A DNA stretch of 64,000 bases. It comes from Tulasnella sp. 424 (lineage: Eukaryota > Basidiomycota > Agaricomycetes > Cantharellales > Tulasnellaceae). The first letter of the stretch is position 1; every line of letters begins with the position of its first letter. The notes under the pieces are model-generated. The model ran no database searches and was not told where the DNA came from. It saw only the letters and a list, made by a program, of their open reading frames with translations. Positions 1 through 12,341 of the stretch are shown here, one piece after another. The position numbers and the translations under genes were made by a program. The stretch covers positions 1-64,000 of the forward strand of contig WSUB01000096.1 in assembly GCA_019633425.1 (NCBI GenBank). Direction: 5' to 3'.

Positions 1-78
1 CTAACCTAACCTAACCTAACCTAACCTAACCTAACCTAACCTAACCTAACCTAACCTAACCTAACCTAACCTAACCTA
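1..78. repeat. Telomeric repeat, 5-base unit CTAAC/TTAGG
   Basis: The window opens with uninterrupted tandem CTAAC units, about 15 copies, so the 3'-overhang strand would read TTAGG. The unit is five bases: no CCC triplet occurs, unlike the CCCTAA of most fungi. Degenerate variants (TTAACCTAACC-like) continue to about 113 before unique sequence begins. This marks the physical chromosome end. Confidence 0.93.
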
Positions 79-236
79 GGCCAACATTAACCTTAACCTA
101 ACCTAACCTAAGCCTGTGGTGAGGCTCAAAACTCCAGCACTCTCCCAGGAATTGGGTCACCCTGAGGGGCATGGACGAAGAATCTAACGGTTCCGGCAAT
201 TTACGAATACCCTTGGGCCCACAAATTAAAAACACC

Positions 237-2799
237 GCTCAAGTTTCATTTTGGCACTCGTGGTATGGGGGCTTGTTGGTTAACGTCTGTCCGGTGGTAA
301 TACCTTTGATCAACAACAGGAGGTACTCATCCTCAAAGGCCCATCGCGCATACCTCCAAGGCAAGACAACCCCAAGCCCAGATATCACTCGATGGCTCCC
401 ATGACGTTCCAAGCAGGACTTCAGGGCTGCAACATCGCATGGTCCCTTTAAAGCCACGACTCGTACTTAGTCCGCTTGGTTCATTTTCCATCACCCTGGC
501 GAGTCCGAAGTCGGAAAGTAAAGCATTGCCTTCGTCATTGATGAGCACATTGAGCTATTTCAAAAAAAGGTTGTTCAGTTAAAAATGAAAGGAGTATGCA
601 CAGCTTCACCACCCATCTCAAAAATTGGCTCAGGAGGGCCCGAGAGTTTAAAATAGACGTACCGACTTCAAGTCTCCGTGCACAACAGGTGGGTTTCTTG
701 AATGGAGACAGGCAAGCCCCTTGATTGTATCGAACAACTGGAAATGGTTTGGAGTAATATCGCAATTAAGCAGTGAATTCGATTAAACTGACCAGTTCTA
801 GTCGCCGCTGCAAGGGTGGTGCTTCTCTAGCTAGGTAATTTCTGATATTACCATTTTTCATGTATGGGGATACCAGATAAGCCACTGTAAAGTCTTGGCT
901 GAGATAATACCCCGTGAACTGCAAGATGTTTGGATGTATGCACGGCGCCCATACTTTCATCTCCCTGGCCAGACGCTTAGCGAAATTGAGGAGTATATAA
1001 AGAAGGAATGAATGTAATGTCAGATAATCGACTTCCAGGATGTAGTGAGAGCTCTTGAGCTCACGAATGCACTTCTCATTCCTTCAGACTTCCGGGTCCG
1101 AAGCTCCTTCACTGCGACAGTGGTTGGTGCTCCTAGCAAGTCTGCCAGTTTCACCGTTCCAGAACCTCCTACACCGATCGTCGTTTCCCGAACCCTGAGT
1201 CTATCCTTGGGAATGAAAAAGTTCGATAATGATTGAAGTGCTTGGTTCTGTGTAGTTCGTCTATTAGGGTGTCACACAGAACGGATATTCGGGAGTGAAA
1301 AATCGACTTACTAGCATTTCTGGATTAAGGTCTCTGTACATCGGAGTGGGCGGTTTCGTTGTCTCGGGAAGGTTCTTCAGCCATTCAACAAACTCTCCGA
1401 TATCGGGTCGTTGCCCTGGCGATTCGCCCCATCCAAGCACAAGTAACGGCCAAATCTGTTGGGAGGCTCGATCAGGGAAATCTTGAGGCTGTGGGCGGAG
1501 GCCCCTTTGAACAGCGAGGATTATGTTCATCCTGATTTTGTAGAATGCCGATCTTCCAGACAGTACCTATCGCAAAACGGTAGGCTGCCAGTCGGTAGTT
1601 AAGAGAGGAAGGCGGCTGACCTCCAGGGTAACCAAAGTGAAGGCATAAACATCACTTGCTAAAGTATGTCTGGCTGTTTCGTCTTCGAGGAGTTCCGGAG
1701 CCATGTACCGAGGAGTACCGATTAGAGCGTCTTCCGTCATGTAAGGGGATGGCGCGTCATGCATGAATCGTGATTGACCAAAATCGGCCAGTACCGCTTC
1801 CAGTGCATCATTTACCAAAATATTATCCTAAGAATACGTAGAATTTCAGTGAGAAGGCTGATTTGAAACGCGATCTATCATACAGGTTTGATGTCTGAAT
1901 GCACTATTGGCGGTGTATGGTGGTGGAGGAACTGAAGTCCCGAAGCCGCTTCGGATAGCTAGCGGACGGAGCAGGAAGGTTCAGCGTTCAGGCTCGCGAT
2001 CGCAAGCGACCACTGACCAGTTTGACCCTGTTGACGGCTGGATGATTCTCCAAGTAACTCGACAGGTTCCCATGTTGACAAAATTGACTGATTAATATCA
2101 TTTGAGGATACGTCGAGTAACCCAGAAAGGGTAAAATATGGGGGTGAACGATGCGGCGCCATACTTCCATCTCTCTGAATAATCGCTAAGTGGGTTTAAG
2201 CAGTTTAGCACCCGGCATTGGCACGCACGCCTGCCACCGACGAACTTTTCGCATGCGCTCCCGCAATTCTGGACCTTTCGTATGGTCTCGGTCAATACTC
2301 CTGAGGATAGGATGCTTCACAGCAACCTTCACACGTATTGGGAGACGATCATGATCTTGAGCCCCAAGCATAAAATAGAAACTCGTGACTCACAAGTTGC
2401 ATCTCGCTGTTTCCTACAGGTCTCCATTTCCCAAGGTATATGTTGGAGTGGCCTCCTCTGTCAAGCATTAGGTCTTCGTAGAGATCGCATCTCGGCTGTG
2501 AGAGTGCCATGATTAGTCAGTTTGGCCATAAAAGGAAGGCGGCTTTCCGGACACCGCGTCAAACCCCGACTCACTTCAACCTCGACAGCTTCGTTTTCAA
2601 GTTTCCGCTTGAGCTCGTCGTGACAGGCTCGCAATTCCGCGATTAGCCGTTCAGCCTCTGCATCTACTTTAGATTTCGACAGGAACATTGCGGCGAGGCC
2701 CCCGACGTTGTGATGCTCCAGGAAGCTCTCGACGAAACGCAGTTGACTGAGGGGTTGCGAGGTAAAGGATAGCACGTCAGGGGAAACGAGAACTAACAC
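237..2799 (-). CDS. Tandem TKL-type protein kinase, second kinase domain truncated toward the telomere
   Basis: Read on the minus strand, the 5' part (2461-2799) encodes a helical charged region. Kinase domain 1 follows: Gly-loop GGHSNIYLG near 2430, VAVK near 2330, catalytic loop HSDIKPDN around 1884, DFG near 1780, APE near 1690, and a complete C-lobe to about 1311. Clear introns lie at 1828-1883 (GTATGA..TTAG) and 1567-1620. A consensus donor GTAAGT at 1311 and an acceptor at 1248 join this exon in phase 0 to a second kinase: GVGGSGTV and VAVKEL near 1110-1180, HGDLKSLN across an intron at 555-662, DFGL near 510, SPE near 450. That second domain ends at a stop near 237 without the rest of the C-lobe. 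Catalytic Lys, Asp and Asn residues are present in both. It could instead be two adjacent genes. The exact start is uncertain. Function is presumably Ser/Thr signalling. Confidence 0.6.
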
Positions 2800-3790
2800 C
2801 CTTGAAGAACGCTATTATTACTCACTATTGGTAGGGTTCAAATGGAGGGGGGTCCTCTAGAAATCTCTTTACCCCCATCTCACTTGCACAGTGTCCAAGT
2901 GACAACGTGAAATGAGCTGCCCATGATATAAGCTTCTCGCAAGAAGAGTTGTACTTCTGTGCCAGTAGTGTGACAGTCACCATGCCGAACCCGAGTCTAC
3001 TCTAGCTGAGGTACGACTCACCTTGGACGGCTCGATTAGCCCGATCGTTCGTCGAATGGTAGTCTCCGTGTCCATCCTTGAACTTTGACGTAAAGTTTCT
3101 AAGTCCGTTAACATCGAGTTTAAGTTTGTGGGTTGGGATAACATTTTTCAAGTAATTGCAGTGAGTTGTTTAGCGAAGTCAGGTGTCGTAAGCTGTCGAT
3201 CGTTGTCGGGTGACGGAGGGAGCTTCGTCACTGCTGGGGTCAGACCAAATTGATCAGTCGCGCCCGACCGATTTAGCTTACATAAGCAGATCGATTGTGA
3301 CCGATTTCGGTTAATATTGGCCTAGGTTCATCCTACATAGCGCGGTAAATGAGAAGATTATTTCCCCTGAATTTGAACCCGAAGGTTGAGATCTATTGGC
3401 ATTAGCGGCGGAAAACTCCAAAGCAAACGTACAAGTCGACGGACGAGTCGTTGCCGACTATCCTCATTACCGTCCATACGTACCTATCCCGACAATCTCA
3501 GCTGTTCAAACAGAGATTTTAAGACGAGTGGTGGAAGGTTGGATTTCAACGTGACAGTAAGGAGGGCTTAGAGAAGATGCTTCGCAACGTTTACTTTACC
3601 GAGAATGAGTAAAACCCAACCCTGTTCTTCCTATTCCCCGGAGATCTCTCGTGCGCTGACGTCTGTATGTTCTGTTCCTCTCCCAGCTCCGTGCAGCCAT
3701 ACGTATATGCTAAGCCACTCTGGTACTATTAACTTCACGAGTATTCCAATCCGGTATCTAGTCCGCAAGAGCCAAGCTTTTCATTGGATA
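2800..3790. other. Intergenic, no gene recognised
   Basis: The stretch between the kinase start and the lyase pseudogene has only short open frames without a domain I recognise. It probably holds the kinase promoter, reading leftward. Confidence 0.5.
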
Positions 3791-5960
3791 TTACGATAGA
3801 ATAACATGGAAAGGACAGGAATTCGAAAATAGCTTCGCAAGAATCCCAAAGGAGAAAAATCACCAAGATGAGACAGAATCTCCACAAATGTCCGTCAGTC
3901 AACGGCATCCTGCCCACTCCACGTTGGGCCGAACAAAACTTGCAGGTTCTAGGTTCTAGGTCGGAGAGTAATTGCCAACACGGTACTCCGGGATTGGGTT
4001 GGTCGGTCACGCCAGCGGGCAAGGCGGGATCTTGCGCGTACCGTTGGGCTGGAAGGGCTTCGAAGTCGACGCCGGATGGAGCATTCAGGATATGAACGTG
4101 CATCATCTTGTCGTCGATGGAGAGGGTGGCCACTGATCCATCGACCGCAACGGTTGCGCTGATATACATGCGCCATTGAACCTGCTTGGCGGCGTTGGTG
4201 ATGTCAGCTTGTAAAAATACTCGAGTTCGGCCTGCGAGGAAGCGAACACCGCGTTTGATTGGCCTATATCGTCTGGGTTAGCAACGAGAGTAAGGGACAT
4301 AAGAGCGAACTGTACACGTACGTGCCACCGTAATTGCTTGTGAGATCCATAGTGAACATCGCGGTCGAGTTGGAGCGAACGTCGAAGACGGTGCTCGACT
4401 GCTGGTGAGTGCCGGTGGAGTCGAACTTGCAGGTTGGCACGGCCGTAATCATTTGATTCTGTTGTTCGACCATCGGCGTATTCTGGCCTTCCGTCCGCGT
4501 ACGGCAGTACAGCCAGCGCCCACTCTCTTGGGTTTCGGGATCGAAGTAGCCATCCACGATATAGTCCCCAGTCCGAGTTCTCCAGTCCAACGAACTCTGG
4601 CATAATCGATAACAAAGTCGCCGCCGTCGAGGTTCCCTTGGCTGGTATGTCCGGTGAGCTTGCCGCCCTTCATGGCGACGTACCATCCGTCCAGCTTGTA
4701 CGCATGGAAGCCCAGCTGTCCGAAGTATCGTGGTCCAACGCTAGGCCGTTCCAGAATGCCCCTGATACGGCGGGTTTGTAACAGAACATGTTCCATGGCT
4801 CGGCAGCATCCGGACCGTCGCGTTGGAATAGAGCGTACTCGGGGACTTGGAATTGAGTCGAGTGAAGGAACATGGCGTTTGCAGTAGCGCTGTGCTTGTT
4901 GGGGCCGTGGTCGCCGTAGTCGAACAAATGTTGGTTGCCCGTGGCGTACATGTGGTAGAATCCGGTGGTAGCGAAAGGGGGGTTCGAATCCATGAGGCCG
5001 TACGCGCTGCTAGTAGCGGTGACGAGGGAAGAGGCCATCTCTGCGTGGGACGTGGTGCCAAAGTACCAGTAGTTGGCGGTTTCGGTCCAAGAGCCGTCAA
5101 ACGTGACACCTTGAGCGCAATTTGCAACGGACAGTGTAGTTGATGATCGAGGTCGTGCTATTGGTGGTGTCGTCTCCGAGGATGGCGAGAGCACCCATGG
5201 TCAAACCGCCGTCGCAAACGCAATTCCAGTTACCTGGAGCAGTCGTCCACCACCCATAAGCAGCGTTGTTGGCGTAAACTTGAAGTCCGTACTGAAGACC
5301 AAGGGTGAAGATGGCGGTGCGGATGGTCTCCTTCTGCTGAGCGGTCCAGGCGTCGTAGAGCCAGTCGTACCCGATGGCGAAAGCGGCAGTAAAGTCGGCG
5401 ACGTCGAGGAAATGGGCGGTGTTCCAGTTGTTGCCCTTCTGACCGAACGATGCAGAACTCTGCCCCGAGCTACAAGGTAGAGATGGTAAGAACTCTACAT
5501 GCGCAAAGCAAATGCGTCGACCCTTACATATATTCTTTCCAAGCGCGGTCCACCCACATCGTCCCGGGTGACGCGATATGCGTAAGCGAACGCTTTGACT
5601 CTCTGCTTGACCTGTCGCGCAACGTCCAACGCCCTACTCTTGCCCAATCCGCCGTCGATATCGTAGGGCACTGGATCTATAGCCTGCCATTTCTGCGCAT
5701 CGGCTATGACGGCGTCGTTCCATTGTTTCATGTAAGGATCGGAGGCGAGGAGGTTGGGGAGTTGCTCCTATTTGTAAGCCGGAGCGAGGAGGCGAGGTCT
5801 GTCGGACGTCGGTGGGCGCAGGAGAAGCAGGTTGGCAGATGTCTTCATTCCAGGTGATTTCGGGATTGTCCCCAGGTTAGGGGATGAAAGTAGGTTGGCA
5901 GTAGTAGGTTCATTGGGGTTGACGTCGATGATGGGGACGCATGGCCGCTAGCGGTGGGAG
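3790..5960 (-). pseudogene. Heparinase II/III-like polysaccharide lyase, frameshifted
   Basis: The minus strand carries successive family-like segments in changing frames. These are an N-terminal part with DPYMKQWNDAV near 5720, then FGQKGNNWNTAHFLDVADF near 5430, NWNCVCDGGLTMGALAILG near 5230, NYWYFGTTSHAEM near 5060, DYGDHGPNKHSATANAMF near 4900, and KGGKLTGHTSQGNLDGGDF near 4640. Such proteins degrade uronic-acid-containing polysaccharides, usually after secretion. Reading between these blocks needs frame changes near 5125, 4683 and 4580 that are not explained by GT-AG introns, and the C-terminal third near 4260-4320 is also disrupted. I therefore call it a decayed subtelomeric copy. Clustered base-calling errors are the alternative. 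Confidence 0.65.
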
Positions 5961-6199
5961 ATTGGCGGTTCAGGTTGAAATAGAGGTTGAGTCGGAGTCG
6001 TATCTGCACAGAGAGTGACCGGTGGTGTTGATTGTGAATGCTTCCTTGATGTGAGGATCGGAATGTTAAGATGGGATGACGTGAGCAGAGAGGGTCGTTG
6101 GAGAGAGGTACAACTTACTTGTTGAGTGGTGTTGACGCGCGCGGGCAGGGTCAAGCCTTCGGCCCGTCGCGCATACGAGTTCCTATCCATGGTCCGAAA

Positions 6200-6642
6200 A
6201 GGACCCCGGACGCTACTGCGGATGTTACCGTAAATTTGGATAACAAAGATCTGCGGGAGGTACCGTAATTTCAGATATATTCGAGAAAAAAATGGATTAG
6301 GGTAGCGTAAAAATAGATAGCCGATCCACTCCAACGAGCAAGCTCAGGAGCCTCAAGCCTCGAAAGATGGCGGATTAACGGACGAAGTCCATAAACTAAA
6401 TAGAGTGCTAGGGAGTCGGGCAGAAATCATGGGCCGTTTGAAGGAGGGCACGAAACAGACGGACTAAACAAATTTTTAGATAACCCCCGTCACGGAAACC
6501 GAGGCTCAAGATTTTAGATAATCCATTGAAGAGGGTGTGGGGTAGCGTAAATTTAGATATATTTAGGCCTTTTTTGGCCTCTTTTTGGATATAAGCTGAG
6601 GACCTTGTTACGGTAACATCCGCAGCAGCGTCCGGGGTCCTG
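6200..6642. mobile_element. MITE-like non-autonomous DNA transposon
   Basis: The left end at 6201-6233 (GGACCCCGGACGCT, then CTGCGGATGTTACCGTAA) returns as an inverted copy at about 6608-6640 with one mismatch, giving terminal inverted repeats of about 33 bases around roughly 375 bases without coding capacity. The same 7-mer TCCGAAA occurs at 6193-6199 and 6643-6649, as expected of a target-site duplication. Subterminal TACCGTAA motifs repeat inside the left end. The terminal CAGGACC on the right resembles hAT-type ends, but the superfamily is not certain. Confidence 0.6.
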
Positions 6643-6649
6643 TCCGAAA

Positions 6650-8480
6650 CTAACAGACGACGGTGACGACAACGGCAGCGACGACATTCGTCAACAAATC
6701 CGTAGGCACCAACTTTATCGAATAAACTACAGTATTCGGTTGAATAATTGGACATCGCATTTACCGTACAAACTAACGATAGCTATCGACAGCAAACAGC
6801 GAGGGCGGCGACTTCGTCAACAGCTACGTATTCGCTTGAACGCCTACGCGGTTATCGAAGAACCTAATTCAAACAGAAAATTAGTAAGTAAAGCCGGTTG
6901 CTTGATTGCCGAACTCGCCGTATAAAACGAACACAAGCCGACGACGATGCCGGCGACTTCTTCGACATACGGTTGCCTTTAGCCCTTCCCAGAAAATGAG
7001 CAGCGGTGGGAGGTATTCGAGATCGAAGCAGGGTGCTAGTGGTAGTTTAAAATGTTGAATGAACGAAGACTTTGTGATGGCACCGCTGATGGTCGTTCAA
7101 GGAGTTAGTGATGAAAAGGCAAACGAAGCGCAGGTAACACTCACCAATTACCGTTTATATCATTCTGTAGGGCGGTGATGGAGGTTCTGGGCTCGTTTGA
7201 ATTGATGTCGGTGAACGAAGACCCGTGACTAACGGCGATATGGCACATTGGAGTGGAGGCTAGTTGGAGGTAGTCGGCCTCGTTTGGAGCTCGTAGTTCG
7301 AATGCGAAGCCCAGGAATTAGTAATAGATAAGACAAGGATAACTTGTCGATGTTATTCTTATAGCACGTTGGGAGGGCGTCGAAAATGTGTGAAAAGTTC
7401 GAACGGACCATCGGGCGGGCAGTTTGGGCCATCGGTGTTAGTCTAATAGAAAGCCAAATAGTCAGTAATAAAGGACGCGAGAAATATTCATAGCGACTTA
7501 CCCTATATGGATACGTGTTAGGCAGGTGGCGGCGGTGGAGTTTGGGGGAGAAAGTTCCGCAGACAGTGGAAGTTGTGATAGACGTATCACTGATCCGCCA
7601 TCGGAATGAAGGTATCAAGGTTAGTGAGTACAATGAAGCTGATGGTAGAAGACACCTACTAGTCATCATATCTAGTACCTCCAATGGCCGAGGCGGGGGT
7701 GCTAAGCACGTTGGGAATCGCTATGCAGTAGCAGGAAGGTCGTGCGTGGAGGGCCAGAGGTTGGTTTAACAAATGCATCAGAGATAGCAACAAATATAGA
7801 AACGAGTAGCTGAGAGGACTTACTAATCGGTTGTGGGTATGTTCATTGCTAGCACTAAAAGCAGCGCTAGGCCGATATTCGCCGTTCGGCGGTACTTGAA
7901 TTGACGCCCAGGTAGTTCGGATGGAGATGCACGTTGTGTCAGAGCTGTATGCAAGCGGGGCGAGGAGTGAAGGCGAGGGCCGCGACGAGCAAGGCTGATT
8001 TGTTGACGGGGGAGGTGCGGACGCTTTTGTAGGTGGGGACACTGCAGGCGCGAGGTAAGGGTGAGCAAGTGGAATATGTTGAGGGTTGTTAATCCGGTGG
8101 GCAACCTATGCATAATCTTTGCCGGTCACCGCTGTCGTCGAAGGCGTTGTCCGCGTTGTTGCAAGTCGTCGTCGTCGGGTTCGGCGGAGCAAGGGATGGG
8201 GGCTTGACGTTCAGGCAGTCCAGGTTGAGATATGTAGAGGCTGCATGGCGCGTGCTGTATTGAGCGTGACCGCTGTTGAAGAGACTGCTTGCTTGCTTGA
8301 TGATCGAGATAATTGCGAGTCGGTTGTATCGAGGGATGTGGACGGCCCGAATACGCTTCACGTTTAGACGGTGCGAAGGTGTTTGTTGGGATTTACGAAG
8401 GAGAGGCCGGCGGCGGTAAGCACGGAGTGGTAAAAAGATCGACACGTGGTGGGTGAAGCCAAGGTATTATCGGAGACGCT
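6650..8480. other. Gene-poor subtelomeric sequence
   Basis: Open frames here are short, overlap on both strands, and show no conserved domain or convincing intron chain. Low-complexity Ser/Pro-rich translations on the minus strand (7.2-8.4 kb) look like shadows of G-rich DNA rather than a gene. Confidence 0.4.
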
Positions 8481-8484
8481 GATT

Positions 8485-8835
8485 TGTTGAGTGGTGTTGA
8501 AGGGGACGCTAATTGGCGTGGGCGCGTTGGGGGTTGGACGGCGAGAAAGGGGACTTGTGATGTCATCGCGGGACGCTGATGCTAACGAAGGGGACGCTTA
8601 TCGCACGGAGGGACGCTTATCAGAATGGGGGACGCTTATTGGATTAGAGGGGACGCTTATCGGACAGAGAAGGGACGCTTACTGGATGCAGAGGGGACGC
8701 TTTTGGCGAGGGGACGCTTATTGGAGGGGACGCTTAATATGGGAGAGGGACGCTTATGGAGGGGACGCCGTTCTCCTCCATTCCATTGTCGCATCGGCGA
8801 TAAGCGTCTCCTCTCCGTCTAATAAGCGCCCCCTT
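8485..8835. repeat. Degenerate GGGGACGCTTAT minisatellite with an inverted end
   Basis: The motif GGGGACGCTTAT and close variants recur about a dozen times at irregular 14-30 base spacing from 8500 to 8770. The right edge at 8797-8835 holds the complement, in ATAAGCGTCTCC and AATAAGCGCCCCC, so the array can fold back on itself. No coding function is needed to explain the open frame that crosses it. Confidence 0.75.
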
Positions 8836-11800
8836 ACAAAATGGGGAGGTCATCTCATTTCCCTTATATCTCAAGAAACAGACCACCCATCGCTTTGGCA
8901 AGGCCGGCGTTGGAATCATATGAAGAACGGCTACATGCCTGTGCTACTTAAACTGGGGGCCCTCTAACTGAATCCTTTCGTTTTTAATGTATAGGAGGAG
9001 GATCGACCACCTTTTGCAAAATGAATTCGTGAACACCCGCCCAAAACCCTCTGCTTCCGGAGACTTGCCGCAAAATCTATCGTACAAAGTGTTTTCTATC
9101 ATTGATGCTTCTGCTTCTGTCCATATGACTACTCGTGTGCGATAACGAATCTTACGTGTACATTTGGGATCTCAGTCTGGATGCTGAAGTCCACCACCGA
9201 CGACAAATTGTCAGGAACCGTTCTTCCGCCAGGATGCCAGGCTTGTAACTGAGTGCTGATGATCGACCAAACATGTGGCAGTCATCGACGGACTAACTGC
9301 TGCATAGCAACGATAGTCTGCCTTCAAAGTCAGGTGTTGTCGGATTCGTGGTTGTGGCCAGATAACGGCTGACAACGGCTGTGTCTGGGTAGCATGAGCC
9401 GGATGGACTTGTGAAACGGGTTATGAATAACTGTAAATGAGATTCGAAGGGGCTTCTAGGTAGGGTAGCCGCATTTTTACTTTATAGCCGTGGGGCTGAG
9501 TAGGAATGGGTGTCAGGGCTACGAACGTTGCCGACGAACGTTGTCCGCCGCCTCGCAGAAGATGGTTCGGACAGAAGTCCAATAACGAGTAATGTGATGC
9601 GAAAGTGAAACGTATGAAAGACACACATCATACGTGAAGTAGGTCTTCCCGACGTGGAGAGGGTGGGGTCGGGCGCATTCGCAGGCCTCGAGGTGGTAGG
9701 TTCTAACTAAATTGCGAAGTGATGGAATTCGCAGACGGACTACTCTAGCACTTCCATATATTCATGAATAGCTCACTCTGCTGGGGAGATGTCGCCTTTA
9801 GAACGTTCGAGATGGTGATGTCGCCGTGGTGGAAGGCACTTGCAATCCGTCATCCAAAGCTCGAATCAAAGTCGAGAATTTAATAAACAAATGGGAAATC
9901 ATCTAAAGAAAGGCACTTACATGGTGCGTTTACAGCTCCTCCAGACATGACGAGGGCAAGGTCGGACGCATACGGGGTCCTGCTGTGTTCCTGGGGAGGG
10001 ACGTGCTTCGGCGTTCGGAACACGAAGCTAGTAGCTTTCCACGAAATAGGAAAACAAGAGCTATAAGTTCCTCGTATGCGTGTCATAGAGCCATCGCCGT
10101 TGCCACCAATAATATTCCAAAGTGCCAGGAGTTCCGAGGGCCGTGGACGGTGAGTTAATAGCCATGGCGTGGCTGTCAGCGCAGTAAATCCATCAACGAC
10201 CTAAATCAGGAAGCTCTTGGCATATTATTTCGCAATTGATGATTCCGCTGAGCCAGACGTGCATAATTAGGAACTTGCGAAGCGTGCAGCTTCGAATAGC
10301 TCAGAGTGCAACGAGGTTCAAGAGAAGAGAAGAGAGATTATTATCCGAGATAGCGGTAACACTTTGAAAGATCTGAGGCGGAAGGGAACGACTAGTAGCA
10401 TGCGGAGCGAAGAGAGGAAACCGCATGAAAATGTGCTCCATCACCCTGGAAGGCTCGGCATTGCTCCCGAGGCGGATCAAAATCCCATAGCTACTGTAGT
10501 TCAATGCCCTCTTTGAATAGCGTCTTTTCCGAGCACGATGGGAGCTGAGGTTGGCCATCCTTTCGGAGGTTCATCCTGGTCACTCGAGGGATGGAAGTCC
10601 TATGTGATCCAATACTTTTGCTCGAGGTATCCTCCCGCTCGAACGATTGGTCGTAAGAGGAGGGAAGAGGCGCAGAGATAAGATTCGAGAGCCAGATCAC
10701 ATGTTGGATTGCCAAGGAAGGATGGCGGAGCATGACTTATGGGGTCGTACGCCGAGCACGCTCTGGGGGCTTGGTGCGCCTCCATGTGTCCGCAGAAGGG
10801 GAGCGCGATTCGGGTGCGAGGGTCCGCTAACGTCGAATGTGGTTCTGTCAACGAGTATAGCATTCAGAATGCTAATAGGAGCGCCAAGCTTGGGATTTTC
10901 ACGAGCGAGGAATATGTCGAGGTGAGGAAGCCCGGGAACCGCGAGAAGTTTACCGAAATGGGAAAGTCGTCGCATGGTGCTCCCCGGCCGTTCAATTCGA
11001 TGGCGAGCGACGGAGGCTACGAAGGCAATTGAATTGGAGAGACGAGTCCTATTCGGAGAGAGGTGGTTGTCGTAATATCGAGATGGAGTGGGTCGGTGGT
11101 GGTAGGGGGGATTAGCGGTGCTGAGGGTGACTACCGGCGGTTGTCATAAGGTGCGTACGAGAGGCCCCGACGATCAAGGAGGAAACAACAGTATCCTGTC
11201 GATTGGACGGTCGAGTGAGCGGTTGATGACACGCGAGCGAGTGGGCAAGAGCGACCAGGAGAATGGGACGTAGATTTGAGTATGTAATTGGTCTAACACC
11301 CCGAAAAGGTGCGTGCGACCTGCCATGAGTTTCAAGAGATGTGTAGCGCATCTTCAGACGATATCTTGGGTTGTTAGGAGATAAGAGAAAGCGCGTGCGG
11401 TCGTATGGGGGTTCGCGCGGGGTCGAGGGCTGGACCCTGGATCTTGGCTGTAATTGTTTTATCGAGTAGAAACCAAAAGTGATTCAGGGAATGGCGTATG
11501 TACGTGAGGTCTGAGAAAAGTGGCATTGCTGGTCTGGGTGGATTCTAATTCGAACAAATTGTGGGACGTTGGCACAAGTGAAGTGCAGCATTGTGGACGG
11601 TGCCCTCCACCAATGACTGTAAAAGGCGTCTTGATTGAGATGCGCTCGGGAATGAGTCGTAATTTAGACGATTCAGGCGGTGAAGCGACGACAGGGGGTG
11701 ATGGTGCCCCAAAAAGGCAACGCGTCGGGGGGTGTCCGACTCAGGTCAGGCATGGGGAAGAAGCCACAGCGAAAAGCCGGTAACTAATTGGAGAGGGAAA

Positions 11801-11940
11801 GAACCGGACCGAGACCGGAGGAAACCGAAAGAAGAACCAAGGGTTTGATCGTGGGCAGATTGAGCGGAGTTTAAAATTGTACAAGTGAGATTGAGAGGAT
11901 ATATCTCCACTCGACCAAACGTTTTCTCCTGCAATTCAGC
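8836..11940. other. Long stretch with no recognisable gene
   Basis: There are several open frames of 60-97 codons on both strands (densest at 10.3-11.4 kb), but none gave a domain, a signal peptide or a coherent splice pattern. I see no transposase or reverse transcriptase motif. It is probably subtelomeric intergenic DNA. An unrecognised lineage-specific gene cannot be excluded at 10.5-11.0 kb, where both strands are open. Confidence 0.4.
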
Positions 11941-12026
11941 TAACTGTAAACTCCCCCTCGACTCCCTTCCCCCTCTCTCCGCCTCCTGCCACTCCGCCCA
12001 CCCCCTGCCCTAGGACAACGCCTGGT

Positions 12027-12102
12027 GTATGTTCTCCCCAATCAACCACGAAAAACGATGGAGAGACTCACACTCACCGACGCTTTTTTTTTTCTTTTGC
12101 AG
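12027..12102 (+). other. Probable 5'-UTR intron of the bHLH gene
   Basis: GTATGT at 12027 and a long pyrimidine tract ending TTTTGCAG at 12102 frame a 76-base intron upstream of the start codon. The surrounding 11.94-12.34 kb is CT-rich, as is common in fungal leader regions. Confidence 0.5.
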
Positions 12103-12341
12103 ATCTCGCGACCCTAGTAGCGCATTCATCAACTCCCGCTTCACCTACCCTCGCCTACAATCTGGTTGTACCGCTGACCTAGTCGCGACTCCAGACTAAA
12201 GCATCTCTCAATCTCGCTCTTAATCACTCTAAACAACTCACCTCCAACCTCCTTCGCAAAGGCATCCGCTGACCTCGTCGCGTAGCCGCTCCCATCATCC
12301 TATTCCAATCCCAACCGAACCACTTTTTTACACCCGCCGCA

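Noticed and set aside
7229..8445. Cluster of Ser/Pro-rich minus-strand open frames
   Set aside because: They overlap on both strands, show no splice pattern or domain, and follow base composition.
10600..11040. Overlapping 80-97 codon frames on both strands
   Set aside because: No family recognised and no way to choose a strand; left as unassigned DNA.
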